Below, piece after piece: positions 8,326-16,449 of a stretch of DNA of 22,586 bases (the stretch's first letter is position 1; each line of letters starts with the position of its first letter). The stretch covers positions 1 through 22,586 of the forward strand of contig CAZPUJ010000439.1 in the NCBI GenBank assembly GCA_964589725.1, in the 5' to 3' direction. Source of the stretch: CAYSHJ01 sp964589725. GTDB lineage: Bacteria > Planctomycetota > Planctomycetia > Planctomycetales > Planctomycetaceae. Below the pieces are notes generated by a model. It made no database searches. It was not told the origin of the DNA and saw nothing but the letters and a program-made list of their open reading frames with translations. A program made the position numbers and the translations under genes.

Positions 8326-10928
8326 GCAACTCAACTGCCGTCACGACTGATGTTGCACAATCAACCGATGAGGTTTTCGATCGTCGGTTGGTTGGGGTTG
8401 GCGTGTCGCTCGAAGCGCTACGCGCGAACGTGGCATTGGCCGAGCACAGCTTGGATGGCGGTGCGATTCGCCCCGTGCCGATATCGAGTTGCCCGATTCC
8501 ACCGGCGGTGTTGCTGCCGCGTGTCAGCGGCGAGCCATTACACATCGACCTCGCAAGCCCGCCACATCCGCGCGGGACGGGCGATGCGTGGCCGCCTGAG
8601 TCTGCCCTGAGCGTGAAAGTTGGCGGAGGCCGATTGCCTCTGGCGTTCGTCTGGCCCGCATTCTTGCAGGACGCTCGCCGAGAATGGCTGTGGACGACTC
8701 CCGAAGGTGTGACGCAGCAAGTCTCCCCCGCCGAAGCTATCGCCGGCGCTTTCGCGGCGTTGGTTGATTTGAATGCCAAGCAGAGCGAGGAGCCGTTGGT
8801 GCTCGTCGTGCCAAATCGGCTTCGCATGGATCGGCAACAAGAGTTGATCGATGCCTGTTTGTCGCACGGTTACCGAGTCAAGTTGCTCTGGCGGCCGATC
8901 GCGGCGGCCCTGGCGTGGTGCGAACAGCAGGCGGCCGATTTGCTGCGGCAGACAAAACTTAAAGACGGCGGTATCGGCAAGTTGCTGTGTTTGCATCTGG
9001 GGCTCGATGAGTTCGAGGCAACTCCGCTTGAACTTGTCGTTCGGTCCCAGTCCGGTGAGCGTAGTTTGCTGCCTGCTCGAAGCCGACCGTCGGTCACACT
9101 GCCGACGTTTCCGTCGTTTGGGTTGGAGTTGTTGGTGCGCCAAGCTGCTTCAAAGATCGGTTACCGAAACGGCGATGACACGAATTCCTTGTGGCGCGAA
9201 TTGTGGACCACGTCTCGGCCATTCGAGGTTATGTCGGCACTCAATCAGCGCGAAGCCGACCGAGACGCAATCTCGCCGCAACTGATCGGAAGCGATGACT
9301 GGCGAACCATTGCTCGTGCGGGTGACTGGTTCCCGCCGCCACGTTCATTCCGTGACTTTGAAAATTGGCTGAGCGCACTCAAGAAAGAACTGCACCAGGA
9401 ACAATGGCTCGGTGTCATGGTGACTGGCGAACTCGCCGCCACGCAGTTCATCGGCCAGAAGCGATTGTGGGCGTATTGTCTGGATGCAATCGCTAACGAG
9501 TCAGCTCGTGGGAGGTCTCTCGTCGACGGTCCCCCGACCGAGTCACGATCAATGCTCGCACGCGGTGCTGCAATCTATGCGGCGCGGTTGTCCGAGGGAC
9601 GTCTGGCCTATCTCGATTCACTGCCCCGCATTCGCACAGCGACGTATCAAGCTGGTCTGCCATCTTGGCTCGACCTGCTCAATCCCGACGACACCTACGT
9701 CGAAGGAGGGAAGCCTTGGCGTCGTCCGAAGCCAATTGACGGACTCAAGATTCAGATGGGGCAAACCTGCCTGGACGTCGCGTTATGGCATGATGAATTT
9801 CCAACGGCACGTAAAGTGACCGCTACATTTCCGGACGCGGTTATGACTGACGTGCCAATCACTCTCAACGTCTCCGTTGAGCCAGCTCAAGGCAATGCGC
9901 ACGTTGAGGTCATTCCGAGAGATGCGGGGACGTTTGGCACACGCCGGCTCTTCCTCGAATGGCGTCGCATGGAAGATCTCGGCCTGACGGCGGATGACTG
10001 GCTCGCGAGTCTGCCGCGGTTGTTTCCTGGCACGCTCAAGCGGATCGCAAGTCCCTCTCGCTGGCCGAACGCTGAGTCGGCAATGGCACGCTATCTTCAA
10101 TCGCCGAGTACGGACAACCTGGAGACCGCGATTCGTCAACTGTCGCAAAAAGACCAAACGATTCAGACACAACCCAATGAAGAGGCTACGGCGACGGCAG
10201 TCTCGTCTGACGGCGAGCCTCCGACCGGGAGTTCGCGGACGCTCGATGCGTTCGTTGAATACCTAGTCGAGCATGTCGCACCCGAAAATCGCCGCCCAGG
10301 AAGCGACAAGATTCGAGCCTTGACCTACACCTCCACGTCCAACGTGGCCTTTCAGCGATTTCTCATGCGTCGCCTCAAACAAGATGGAACAGCTCTTGAG
10401 CGACACCATCTCGCAGCCTGCGGTTGGTGCCTTTGGGAACCTCGCAAAATCGCCTCCTTCGCGAAGATGTTGGATCGATTCCTTCGCGATAAGCCGCCGT
10501 CGCCAAACAACTGGCTCAAGGCATTCGCGGAAATGCTCCGTTATCGGGAAGACGCCACATGCCACATCGAGTCGGAGCTTGGAGAAGCCTTGACCGCGCA
10601 GATACTCGACTTCTTTGAACATGAGCGACTTGTCCGGCGAAATGCCAAGTTCCTGTTTCGCAATAGCTGCCTCTGCATCGTTTACCTGCTTCGCCGCCGT
10701 GCCTATGACGACGACTACTTGCGACCTGAATCCGAATTAGCCGAGAGAGTGAAAACCGTGTTCAGCTCTGCGATCACGGATCTAAAGGGCAGAAGGCTCC
10801 AGGCAATCGGCGGCACGATTCGGCTGGGCCAAGCACTTCAGACGATGATCGACTACATCAATCGAAACGTGCGGCTACCCAGAGGCGACGACGGATTGCG
10901 TGGTGTTACCGACTCTGAGGACGAATGA
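8322..10928 (+). CDS. Degenerate Hsp70/actin-like protein with large unique C-terminus
   Basis: This encodes 868 residues from the ATG at 8322, which overlaps the previous stop as ATGA. An in-frame GTG at 8304 is less likely. The N-terminal half follows the Hsp70 layout: a phosphate-1 position LVGVGVSLEALRANVALA (23-40), LVLVVPNRLRMDRQQELIDA (159-178), the RPIAAALAW helix (191-199), and a phosphate-2 position LLCLHLGLDEFEATPLEL (221-238). Hsp70 normally has DxGT at the first and DxGGGT at the second. Both lack the key Asp and Gly/Thr residues, so ATP hydrolysis may be lost. About 630-868 is a helical domain I cannot assign. It ends 12 bases from the end of the convergent helicase gene. A substrate- or partner-binding role in the complex is inferred. 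Confidence 0.75.
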   Translation: MSNSTAVTTDVAQSTDEVFDRRLVGVGVSLEALRANVALAEHSLDGGAIRPVPISSCPIPPAVLLPRVSGEPLHIDLASPPHPRGTGDAWPPESALSVKVGGGRLPLAFVWPAFLQDARREWLWTTPEGVTQQVSPAEAIAGAFAALVDLNAKQSEEPLVLVVPNRLRMDRQQELIDACLSHGYRVKLLWRPIAAALAWCEQQAADLLRQTKLKDGGIGKLLCLHLGLDEFEATPLELVVRSQSGERSLLPARSRPSVTLPTFPSFGLELLVRQAASKIGYRNGDDTNSLWRELWTTSRPFEVMSALNQREADRDAISPQLIGSDDWRTIARAGDWFPPPRSFRDFENWLSALKKELHQEQWLGVMVTGELAATQFIGQKRLWAYCLDAIANESARGRSLVDGPPTESRSMLARGAAIYAARLSEGRLAYLDSLPRIRTATYQAGLPSWLDLLNPDDTYVEGGKPWRRPKPIDGLKIQMGQTCLDVALWHDEFPTARKVTATFPDAVMTDVPITLNVSVEPAQGNAHVEVIPRDAGTFGTRRLFLEWRRMEDLGLTADDWLASLPRLFPGTLKRIASPSRWPNAESAMARYLQSPSTDNLETAIRQLSQKDQTIQTQPNEEATATAVSSDGEPPTGSSRTLDAFVEYLVEHVAPENRRPGSDKIRALTYTSTSNVAFQRFLMRRLKQDGTALERHHLAACGWCLWEPRKIASFAKMLDRFLRDKPPSPNNWLKAFAEMLRYREDATCHIESELGEALTAQILDFFEHERLVRRNAKFLFRNSCLCIVYLLRRRAYDDDYLRPESELAERVKTVFSSAITDLKGRRLQAIGGTIRLGQALQTMIDYINRNVRLPRGDDGLRGVTDSEDE

Positions 10929-10940
10929 ACGCGGGTTTGT

Positions 10941-13784
10941 TCAAACGACCTCCCAGCGGATCGTGAACAGCGTCGCGGTCGATTGCTTTTGAGCCATTCT
11001 GCGCTGGAGCGTCTCAATGAGTTTGTCGCGTCGATCGCTCGTTTGGTCTTCGATTTCGAAGATCTCCTGACGCTTCCGCTTCTGTTCCTTCTCAAGGTCT
11101 TTCATCTGCTTCTGATGTTCGAGTTGCTCATCAATCGTCGGGGCCAGCATCGCTCGCTTGCGATGTCCAGTGATCTGTTCCTTGATCTCTTTCAACTCGC
11201 GTTCGGCAGCCAGCAACACGTCCTCGGCCCACTTCTCGACGCGCTCACGCTCCTCATGGAACAACCGGCTGTTGTTCTCCATCGAGCGCATGACCGCTGA
11301 CTCGGCATGAGTCTTTGATTCCTGAGCCAATCGGGCGGCGATGTCGGCCGTCGCCGCATCCGGCTTTACGACCTGCCCATCACAGAGGAAGAGCTTTTCG
11401 CATGTCTCCTGGTCGAGCGACCGGCCCGCGTCCGTCACACCCGAAAACAACAACACCTCTTCGCGGTCCACACAGTCGATCGCCATGAGTTGCAACGTGA
11501 GCCAACCGGATTGACCCTTAATCGCTTCGACCAAAGCGAGACGATTTCGATAATTTGAGACATCGAAACGGACCAATGCCGTCGGTGCCGGATGGACCTT
11601 GCCTGCGTTCAACACCCATTCGCCGAGCGGATGAGACAGGCGATACAAGAACTCGCCCGCGACGTTGTCCTTCTCTTTTGAGATCAGGTGGTACTTGCCT
11701 GTCCGAATCGCCGCATCGGGTGGTTGATGCAGGTCAAAGATCAAACGGTCGTCATCAAATTTCGCACCAGCCGAGAGGATGAATCGAGTCAGCAGCCAGA
11801 ACAGCCGACCAATGCGATCAAGATCATCTTTCGCCTTGTCGAATCGCAGCTTCAGCTTGCCATGCACGTCCTCGTCGAAATGGTCGAGCAGCGTGCGGCG
11901 CGTCTGGACCATCCTTTCTTGAATCGCTTCGTCCATGTCTTGCTGAAGCTGCCGAAACGCCAATTCGATCGCCTCAGAAGTGCGACAGCGCTTATAGATT
12001 TCCAGGATGCGTTTCTCGAAATCGACGCCGTCTTCAATCGCTCCGAGCACTTCATCGGACGCACCAAACACGCCGCTAAAAAGCTTGAACCTTTCGTCAA
12101 GCAATTCGTGAACACGAATGTCCGCCTGATTGCGTTCGTTGAGGAAGTTAATGACGACCACCGCATGCTTCTGACCGTAGCGGTGACATCGGCCGATGCG
12201 CTGTTCGATCCGTTGCGGGTTCCAAGGCAAGTCATAGTTGATGACTTGCGAGCAGAATTGAAGATTCACGCCTTCAGCGGCAGCTTCTGTGGCAATCATC
12301 ACTGAAGCGTGATCGCGAAAGTGCTCGACCAGCGCCGTTCGAGCATCGACGCCGCGCGATCCGCTGGTTCGGCCGAGCGGCGCGTTGGTTGCGATCCAGC
12401 GGTCAACGATCCGTTTGGACTCAGGGTCTGAGTTCGTCCCGTTGAACAGCACAATCTGACCGGCATAGCCATTGGCATCCAGAAAGTTCTTGAGGTACTC
12501 CTGAGTGCGCCGCGACTCGGTAAAGATCAGTGCTTTTCGGTTGGCCCCGATCTCGGCCATCCGCGTAAAACCGGTCCGAAGTGCTTCGAGGAGCGTGCGA
12601 CTCTTGGTGTCGACACTGATGCCGCGTGCCCATTGCTCATACCGCGCGAGTTCAGCAATCTCTTCATTGAGTTTGCGTCGATCGACTGGTGGCTCATCAC
12701 GCTCCGGAGCGACCGGTTTGTCGTTGCCACTGATGTTGCTCAGCAAGTTATCGACGTACTCTTCATCCAGCTCTTCATCATCGAAGACGTCCTCGGTCCA
12801 TTCGGTTGAGACCGGCAATCCATCTCGCAGCCTTTCGAGCCGCAGTCGCATGCGTTCGAGCGTGCGAGCCACTGCTGGTGACGACGACGCCAGCAACTTC
12901 CAGACAACCAGTTCAATGAGATGCCGGTGGCGCTTGGGCAATGCGAACGAGTCTTCTCGCATCAAATAGACGGAGACCGCTTCGTAGAGCTTGTGCTCGT
13001 CGTCAGTCGGTCGGAAGCGGATCGTGAGCGGGTACCGCTCTGTGTATTGGATGTATTCCAGGACATCGCGCCGCAGCGTTCGCTTACAAAAAGTTTGCAG
13101 CCGGGTCTGCAACGCTTCGAGGTCCGCATTCTTCTGCGTGAACCGCATCCGGAAGGTATCAGCGTCACCGAAGATCTCTTCGCTCAGAATCGTCGAGAGT
13201 CCGAACAACTCCATCAGCGAGTTCTGCAAGGGGGTCGCGGTCAGCAGCACTTTGCGATGCCCTGCCAGCGCCGTCCGAATGTTCTGGGCAGTCTTCTTGT
13301 TGGGCTTGTAGACGTTCCGCAATTTGTGGGCTTCGTCGATCACAACCATGTCGAAAGGAATCGTCCGCAATTCCGTGTGACGAGCGCTGGCGAAGTTGTA
13401 CGACATGATGACAACTCGGTCGGGCGGGAACTGTTCGCCTCTCGTCTTCGAGTCCACCACGACGTTGGGCAGATTGAATTTGTCCTGAAGTTCCAGGCTC
13501 CACTGCTTTCGCAAGCTGGCCGGACAGATCACCAAGAGCCGCCGTTTCTTCTCAGCCCATTTCTGGCAGAGCACCAACCCTGCTTCGATGGTTTTCCCCA
13601 GCCCCACTTCATCCGCCAGGATGACGCCCTTCGACAACGGGTTCCGCAACGCGAAGACGGCCGCCTCAATCTGATGCGGATTCAAATCGACGCAAGCATT
13701 GAAGAGAGCCGAACCAACTCCGGCGTCACGATTCGCCCGGGTCAATTCGTGAGCGAAATACCGTGCGTGGTAGGGTGTTGACAT
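10941..13784 (-). CDS. SNF2-family (RapA-like) helicase/translocase
   Basis: This encodes 947 residues starting with ATG at 13784. Helicase motifs are complete: Q-motif-like LNPHQIEAA (34-42), motif I DEVGLGKT (58-65), motif II VVIDEAHKL (147-155), motif III LLTATP (180-185), motif V AAAEGVNLQ (501-509) and motif VI QRIGRCHRYGQ (528-538). The LADEVGLGKTIEAG form is that of the RapA/HepA branch, also frequent in defence systems. An acidic insertion lies at about 329-348 between the two RecA lobes. The C-terminus (about 860-940) is a charged coiled coil, HRKRAMLAPTIDEQLEHQKQ and onward. It most likely translocates on double-stranded DNA. It is tail to tail with the Hsp70-like gene, so it has its own promoter and is probably expressed independently of the four-gene operon. 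No nuclease domain is fused to it. Confidence 0.92.
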   Translation of the reverse strand: MSTPYHARYFAHELTRANRDAGVGSALFNACVDLNPHQIEAAVFALRNPLSKGVILADEVGLGKTIEAGLVLCQKWAEKKRRLLVICPASLRKQWSLELQDKFNLPNVVVDSKTRGEQFPPDRVVIMSYNFASARHTELRTIPFDMVVIDEAHKLRNVYKPNKKTAQNIRTALAGHRKVLLTATPLQNSLMELFGLSTILSEEIFGDADTFRMRFTQKNADLEALQTRLQTFCKRTLRRDVLEYIQYTERYPLTIRFRPTDDEHKLYEAVSVYLMREDSFALPKRHRHLIELVVWKLLASSSPAVARTLERMRLRLERLRDGLPVSTEWTEDVFDDEELDEEYVDNLLSNISGNDKPVAPERDEPPVDRRKLNEEIAELARYEQWARGISVDTKSRTLLEALRTGFTRMAEIGANRKALIFTESRRTQEYLKNFLDANGYAGQIVLFNGTNSDPESKRIVDRWIATNAPLGRTSGSRGVDARTALVEHFRDHASVMIATEAAAEGVNLQFCSQVINYDLPWNPQRIEQRIGRCHRYGQKHAVVVINFLNERNQADIRVHELLDERFKLFSGVFGASDEVLGAIEDGVDFEKRILEIYKRCRTSEAIELAFRQLQQDMDEAIQERMVQTRRTLLDHFDEDVHGKLKLRFDKAKDDLDRIGRLFWLLTRFILSAGAKFDDDRLIFDLHQPPDAAIRTGKYHLISKEKDNVAGEFLYRLSHPLGEWVLNAGKVHPAPTALVRFDVSNYRNRLALVEAIKGQSGWLTLQLMAIDCVDREEVLLFSGVTDAGRSLDQETCEKLFLCDGQVVKPDAATADIAARLAQESKTHAESAVMRSMENNSRLFHEERERVEKWAEDVLLAAERELKEIKEQITGHRKRAMLAPTIDEQLEHQKQMKDLEKEQKRKRQEIFEIEDQTSDRRDKLIETLQRRMAQKQSTATLFTIRWEVV

Positions 13785-13822
13785 CGCGAAACCAGCTTCT
13801 TTTCAAGTCGCATTGGCGGCAT

Positions 13823-14005
13823 TCAGAGGCAAAAGAATTTGCAGCCATGAAACTCCGGGCGTTGGTTGTCCCATCGAACCGAAGAAGGCACAACCCAGCG
13901 TTTGTTCGGCCTATCGTGGCCGCGTAGCTTTGAAAGCACGTGTTCAACAGCGATTCGCTCGCTTTCGTTGACGCACTCGCCGCAGGGAACATGGTCGACG
14001 CGCAT
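13823..14005 (-). pseudogene. Short ORF resembling the start of a NERD nuclease domain (likely remnant)
   Basis: A 60-codon frame ends 38 bases before the helicase start. Its first part, GECVNESERIAVEHVL at residues 9-24 then RWVVPSSVRW, resembles the opening of NERD (nuclease-related) domains, where an N-x-x-E helix precedes a strand. The catalytic Asp and D/ExK expected further on are absent because the frame ends in HGCKFFCL. NERD domains are often fused or adjacent to SNF2 helicases. This could be a decayed partner gene, or chance similarity in a short sequence. No recognisable continuation was found in the other two frames. Confidence 0.3.
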
Positions 14006-14078
14006 CGCTCTTCAGCCTAAATCGACAAGATGAGAACTTGCTGACACTCACGGATTCCAGGTGCGAAGGATTCAGCCC

Positions 14079-14099
14079 CCATCCAGCTCGCCTGGATGG
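14079..14099 (+). repeat. REP-like palindrome, copy 1
   Basis: CCATCCAG / CTGGATGG form a perfect 8-base stem around loop CTCGC. It is preceded by a CCC run, so the 5' flank is GCCCCCATCC. Confidence 0.75.
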
Positions 14100-14148
14100 A
14101 GCTGATGACAGTGAGCTAAAGAGCGACCAACATTCCTGTACTCAGCCC

Positions 14149-14169
14149 CCATCCGCCTCGTGCGGATGG
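14149..14169 (+). repeat. REP-like palindrome, copy 2
   Basis: CCATCCGC / GCGGATGG form a perfect 8-base stem around loop CTCGT, with the same CAGCCC flank as copy 1. Relative to copy 1, both stem arms changed in a compensating way (AG/CT to GC/GC), which suggests the hairpin itself is selected. Confidence 0.75.
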
Positions 14170-14213
14170 AAAAGAAGATCACTCGGGCGGCGAACGGCAA
14201 CGAATCTGATTCA

Positions 14214-14234
14214 CCATCCAGACGAGCTGGATGG
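14214..14234 (-). repeat. REP-like palindrome, copy 3 (reverse orientation)
   Basis: CCATCCAG / CTGGATGG stem with loop ACGAG, which is CTCGT on the minus strand. The GGGG-side flank lies on the right, so this copy is inverted relative to copies 1 and 2. Confidence 0.75.
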
Positions 14235-14281
14235 GGTCCGACTCGGCGAGTTGTTGCCGGGTTAGCGCTCCCTCTATGGCT

Positions 14282-14302
14282 CCATCCAGGCGAGCTGTAT
14301 GG
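14282..14302 (-). repeat. REP-like palindrome, copy 4 (reverse orientation)
   Basis: CCATCCAG / CTGTATGG stem with one mismatch and loop GCGAG, which is CTCGC on the minus strand. GGGG follows on the right, as in copy 3. Confidence 0.7.
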
Positions 14303-14331
14303 GGACCAAAACAAATACCTGGAATTCGTGA

Positions 14332-14673
14332 GTGTCAGAAAAATTGAATTCCTGGAGCTGCCACAACGATCGCCACGATATCGTCGCGGCTGTTCGATCG
14401 CTACTTGCGGATGGCATGCATCAGTTGGCGGCGGTGAGTCCGCTGGTGTTCAAGGTCGGCGCGTTGGTGGAACCTACCAACCGCCGCGTGTGGTTACACC
14501 TGTCGAGCACTTGGCCCGGTCGCGATCTGTTCACCCGCGTGTGCTGGGCCGTGAGCGAGTTCACTCACACCTGTGGCCGCCTGTGGCCGCCGAGCCTGTC
14601 GCCGATCATTTCCGCGCTGTTGCCCGCCGCCGCGACCACACCCACATTCGCACCTCAGGGCACGGCTGGCTAA
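14332..14673 (+). pseudogene. Probable transposase C-terminal fragment (IS4/IS1380-like)
   Basis: About 100 residues are readable. The segment VFKVGALVEPTNRRVWLHLSS, of which VFKVGALVEP and RRVWLHLSSTWP are the key parts, followed by DLFTRVCWAV, resembles the C-terminal strand-helix tail of DDE transposases of the IS1380/IS4 group. There the pattern is K-I-G-A-x-V followed by a basic strand ending in L-S-S-x-x-P. None of the catalytic DDE region is present upstream, where the inverted-repeat element lies instead, so this is a relic. The apparent ATG at 14332 lies inside the element's right repeat and is probably not a real start. The assignment rests on a short similarity. Confidence 0.4.
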
Positions 14674-14691
14674 TTCTTGAACCTACGGAAC

Positions 14692-14783
14692 CTGTAGCCC
14701 AGGCCCTTGTGGCCTGAATCATGAGACTTCTGCTTTTTTTTGACGAATTCCAATCAAATCGGCCACAAGGGCCGGGGCTACAG
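14692..14783. repeat. Inverted repeat with 23-base arms around a 46-base loop
   Basis: The arm at 14692-14714 (begins CTGTAGCCC, ends CTTGTGGCC) and the arm at 14761-14783 (begins GGCCACAAG, ends GGGCTACAG) are reverse complements with one mismatch. The loop contains an eight-T run. It could act as a terminator-like hairpin, or be a dispersed genomic repeat. Together with the element to its left, it marks the interval between helicase and radical SAM genes as repeat-rich. Confidence 0.75.
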
Positions 14784-14860
14784 ATTGCCCAAGACGACGA
14801 ATTGACCAGCCATGCACCGCAGGGCTTCCTCACGCGGACCGTGAGGGCTAATTTGGGAGC

Positions 14861-16426
14861 ATGTCCGACATCGTGCTGACCACGCTGAACGCCAAGTATC
14901 CGCACTGCGCGTTTGGGCTGCGGTATCTTTTGGCCAATCTCGGCGAACTCCGTTCGCGCGCCGAGTTGATCGAGTTCACGATTAACGACGCGACGCTGGA
15001 AGTGCTCGACGCGATCCTCGCGAAGCAACCGCGGATCGTCGGCATCGGTGTCTATATTTGGAACGTCGAGCCGGCGACACGCTTGGTCGCGGCGTTGAAA
15101 CGCTTGCGGCCGGACATCGTCGTCGTGCTCGGCGGACCAGAAGTCAGTTTCGAACTCGACGAGCAGCCGATCGTCCAGTTGGCCGACTACGTCATCACCG
15201 GCGAAGCCGATGTGGCGTTCGCCACACTCTGTCGACAACTGCTGGATGGCGAACGCCCCACGAACAAGATCATCGCCGCCGAAGTTCCTCGGCTGGATGA
15301 CGTCAAGCTGCCGTATGACTACTACTCCGATGACGACATCGCTCATCGCGTCATTTACGTCGAAGCCTCGCGCGGCTGTCCGTTCACGTGCGAGTTCTGT
15401 CTCTCGGCGCTGGACATCCCCGTGCGACAGGTTTCGCTCGAAATTTTCTTATCGGCGATGCAGTCGCTGCTGGACCGAGGCTGCCGATTGTTCAAGTTTG
15501 TCGACCGCACGTTCAATTTGAACCCGCGCGTCAGCCATGCGATCCTGCAATTCTTTTGGGACCGATATCAGCCCGGATTATTTCTGCACTTCGAGATGAT
15601 CCCCGATCGGCTTCCGGAGACATTGCGAGAACTGATCGCGAGATTTCCATCCGGAGCATTACAGTTCGAGGTCGGCGTGCAGACGTTCGACGATCACGTG
15701 GCTGAACTGATCAGTCGGCGGCAAGACAACGCGCGGCTCGCGGAGAACTTCCGGTTTCTTCGCGAGCAGACCGGCGTCCACGTTCACGCCGACCTGATCG
15801 CGGGACTACCAAGCGAAACGCTGGAGAGTTTCGCCGCTGGCTTTGATCGGCTGATCGCGTTGCGACCTCAGGAGATTCAGGTCGGCATTCTCAAACGTCT
15901 ACGCGGCACGCCGATCATTCGGCATGACGTGGCGGAAGAGATGATCTACAGCCCCCATCCGCCGTATGAAGTGCTCCGCACGCGCGTTTTAGATGCCGAG
16001 ACGCTGGGCCAATTGCGGCGGTTCTCTCGCGTCTGGGATTTGCTCGGCAACAGCGGCAATTTTGTCGAGACGCTGCCGTTGCTTTGGGCAACCGGTGGCG
16101 GGCGGGTGGCGATAAGCGAGGAGACATCGCCGTTTTGGAACCTCTGGCGACTGACTGCTTGGCTGCATGGCCGACTCGGCCGCTTCGCCGGTATTCCGCT
16201 GATCAAGCTGTCGGAATTGCTGTTTGAATTCCTGACCGCGGAACTCGGTTGGCCCGTCGAACAAATCAGGACGACGTTGCTTGGGGACTATCAGCGCAGC
16301 GGCCGGTCGGACGTGCCGCATTTCCTGCGTGACTTCGCGCCACAACTCGGTGACCTGTCCCGCGGCGAATCGGCCCGAACCGCCGGTCGGTGGCAGCGAC
16401 AGACGCGACACGCACAACTGCCATAG
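14861..16426 (+). CDS. B12-binding-domain radical SAM protein (DUF4080-like)
   Basis: This encodes 521 residues. The N-terminal 140 residues form a cobalamin-binding-like Rossmann domain, with TTLNAKYPHCAFGLRYL at 7-23 and VVLGGPEVSFE near 88-98. The radical SAM core follows, with the 4Fe-4S motif C-x3-C-x2-C at C173, C177 and C180 (RGCPFTCEFC). Later blocks FKFVDRTFNLNP, FEVGVQTF and HADLIAGLPSE are usual for the MiaB/Elp3-type barrel. The C-terminal 150 residues match the DUF4080 layout. The substrate is unknown; many family members are methyltransferases or act on lipids or cofactors. It ends 23 bases from the end of ruvB (convergent) and appears to stand alone. GGGAG is close to the start codon, with GAGGG further upstream. 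Confidence 0.92.
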   Translation: MSDIVLTTLNAKYPHCAFGLRYLLANLGELRSRAELIEFTINDATLEVLDAILAKQPRIVGIGVYIWNVEPATRLVAALKRLRPDIVVVLGGPEVSFELDEQPIVQLADYVITGEADVAFATLCRQLLDGERPTNKIIAAEVPRLDDVKLPYDYYSDDDIAHRVIYVEASRGCPFTCEFCLSALDIPVRQVSLEIFLSAMQSLLDRGCRLFKFVDRTFNLNPRVSHAILQFFWDRYQPGLFLHFEMIPDRLPETLRELIARFPSGALQFEVGVQTFDDHVAELISRRQDNARLAENFRFLREQTGVHVHADLIAGLPSETLESFAAGFDRLIALRPQEIQVGILKRLRGTPIIRHDVAEEMIYSPHPPYEVLRTRVLDAETLGQLRRFSRVWDLLGNSGNFVETLPLLWATGGGRVAISEETSPFWNLWRLTAWLHGRLGRFAGIPLIKLSELLFEFLTAELGWPVEQIRTTLLGDYQRSGRSDVPHFLRDFAPQLGDLSRGESARTAGRWQRQTRHAQLP

Positions 16427-16449
16427 CGAGCCGCAGCGCGGGAATACGG

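Larger units (their letters stand above)
14041..14338. mobile_element. MITE/REP-like element with 22-base terminal inverted repeats
   Basis: The left end ctgacactcacggattccag plus gt (14041-14062) is the reverse complement of 14317-14338 with one mismatch in 22 bases. Inside are four palindromes about 65-70 bases apart, the first two in one orientation and the last two in the other, giving the whole element approximate dyad symmetry. No coding frame is credible and no clear target-site duplication was seen. It could be a non-autonomous element moved in trans, or a BIME-like cluster of REP sequences. No matching transposase gene was seen in the window. Confidence 0.65.

Noticed and set aside
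12921..13781. 286-codon plus-strand open frame opposite the helicase N-terminus
   Set aside because: It lies entirely antisense to conserved helicase motifs I-III, which settle the coding strand.
14079..14302. CRISPR array
   Set aside because: The four 21-base repeats are near-perfect palindromes, change orientation halfway, have long 44-49-base gaps, and no cas gene is present.
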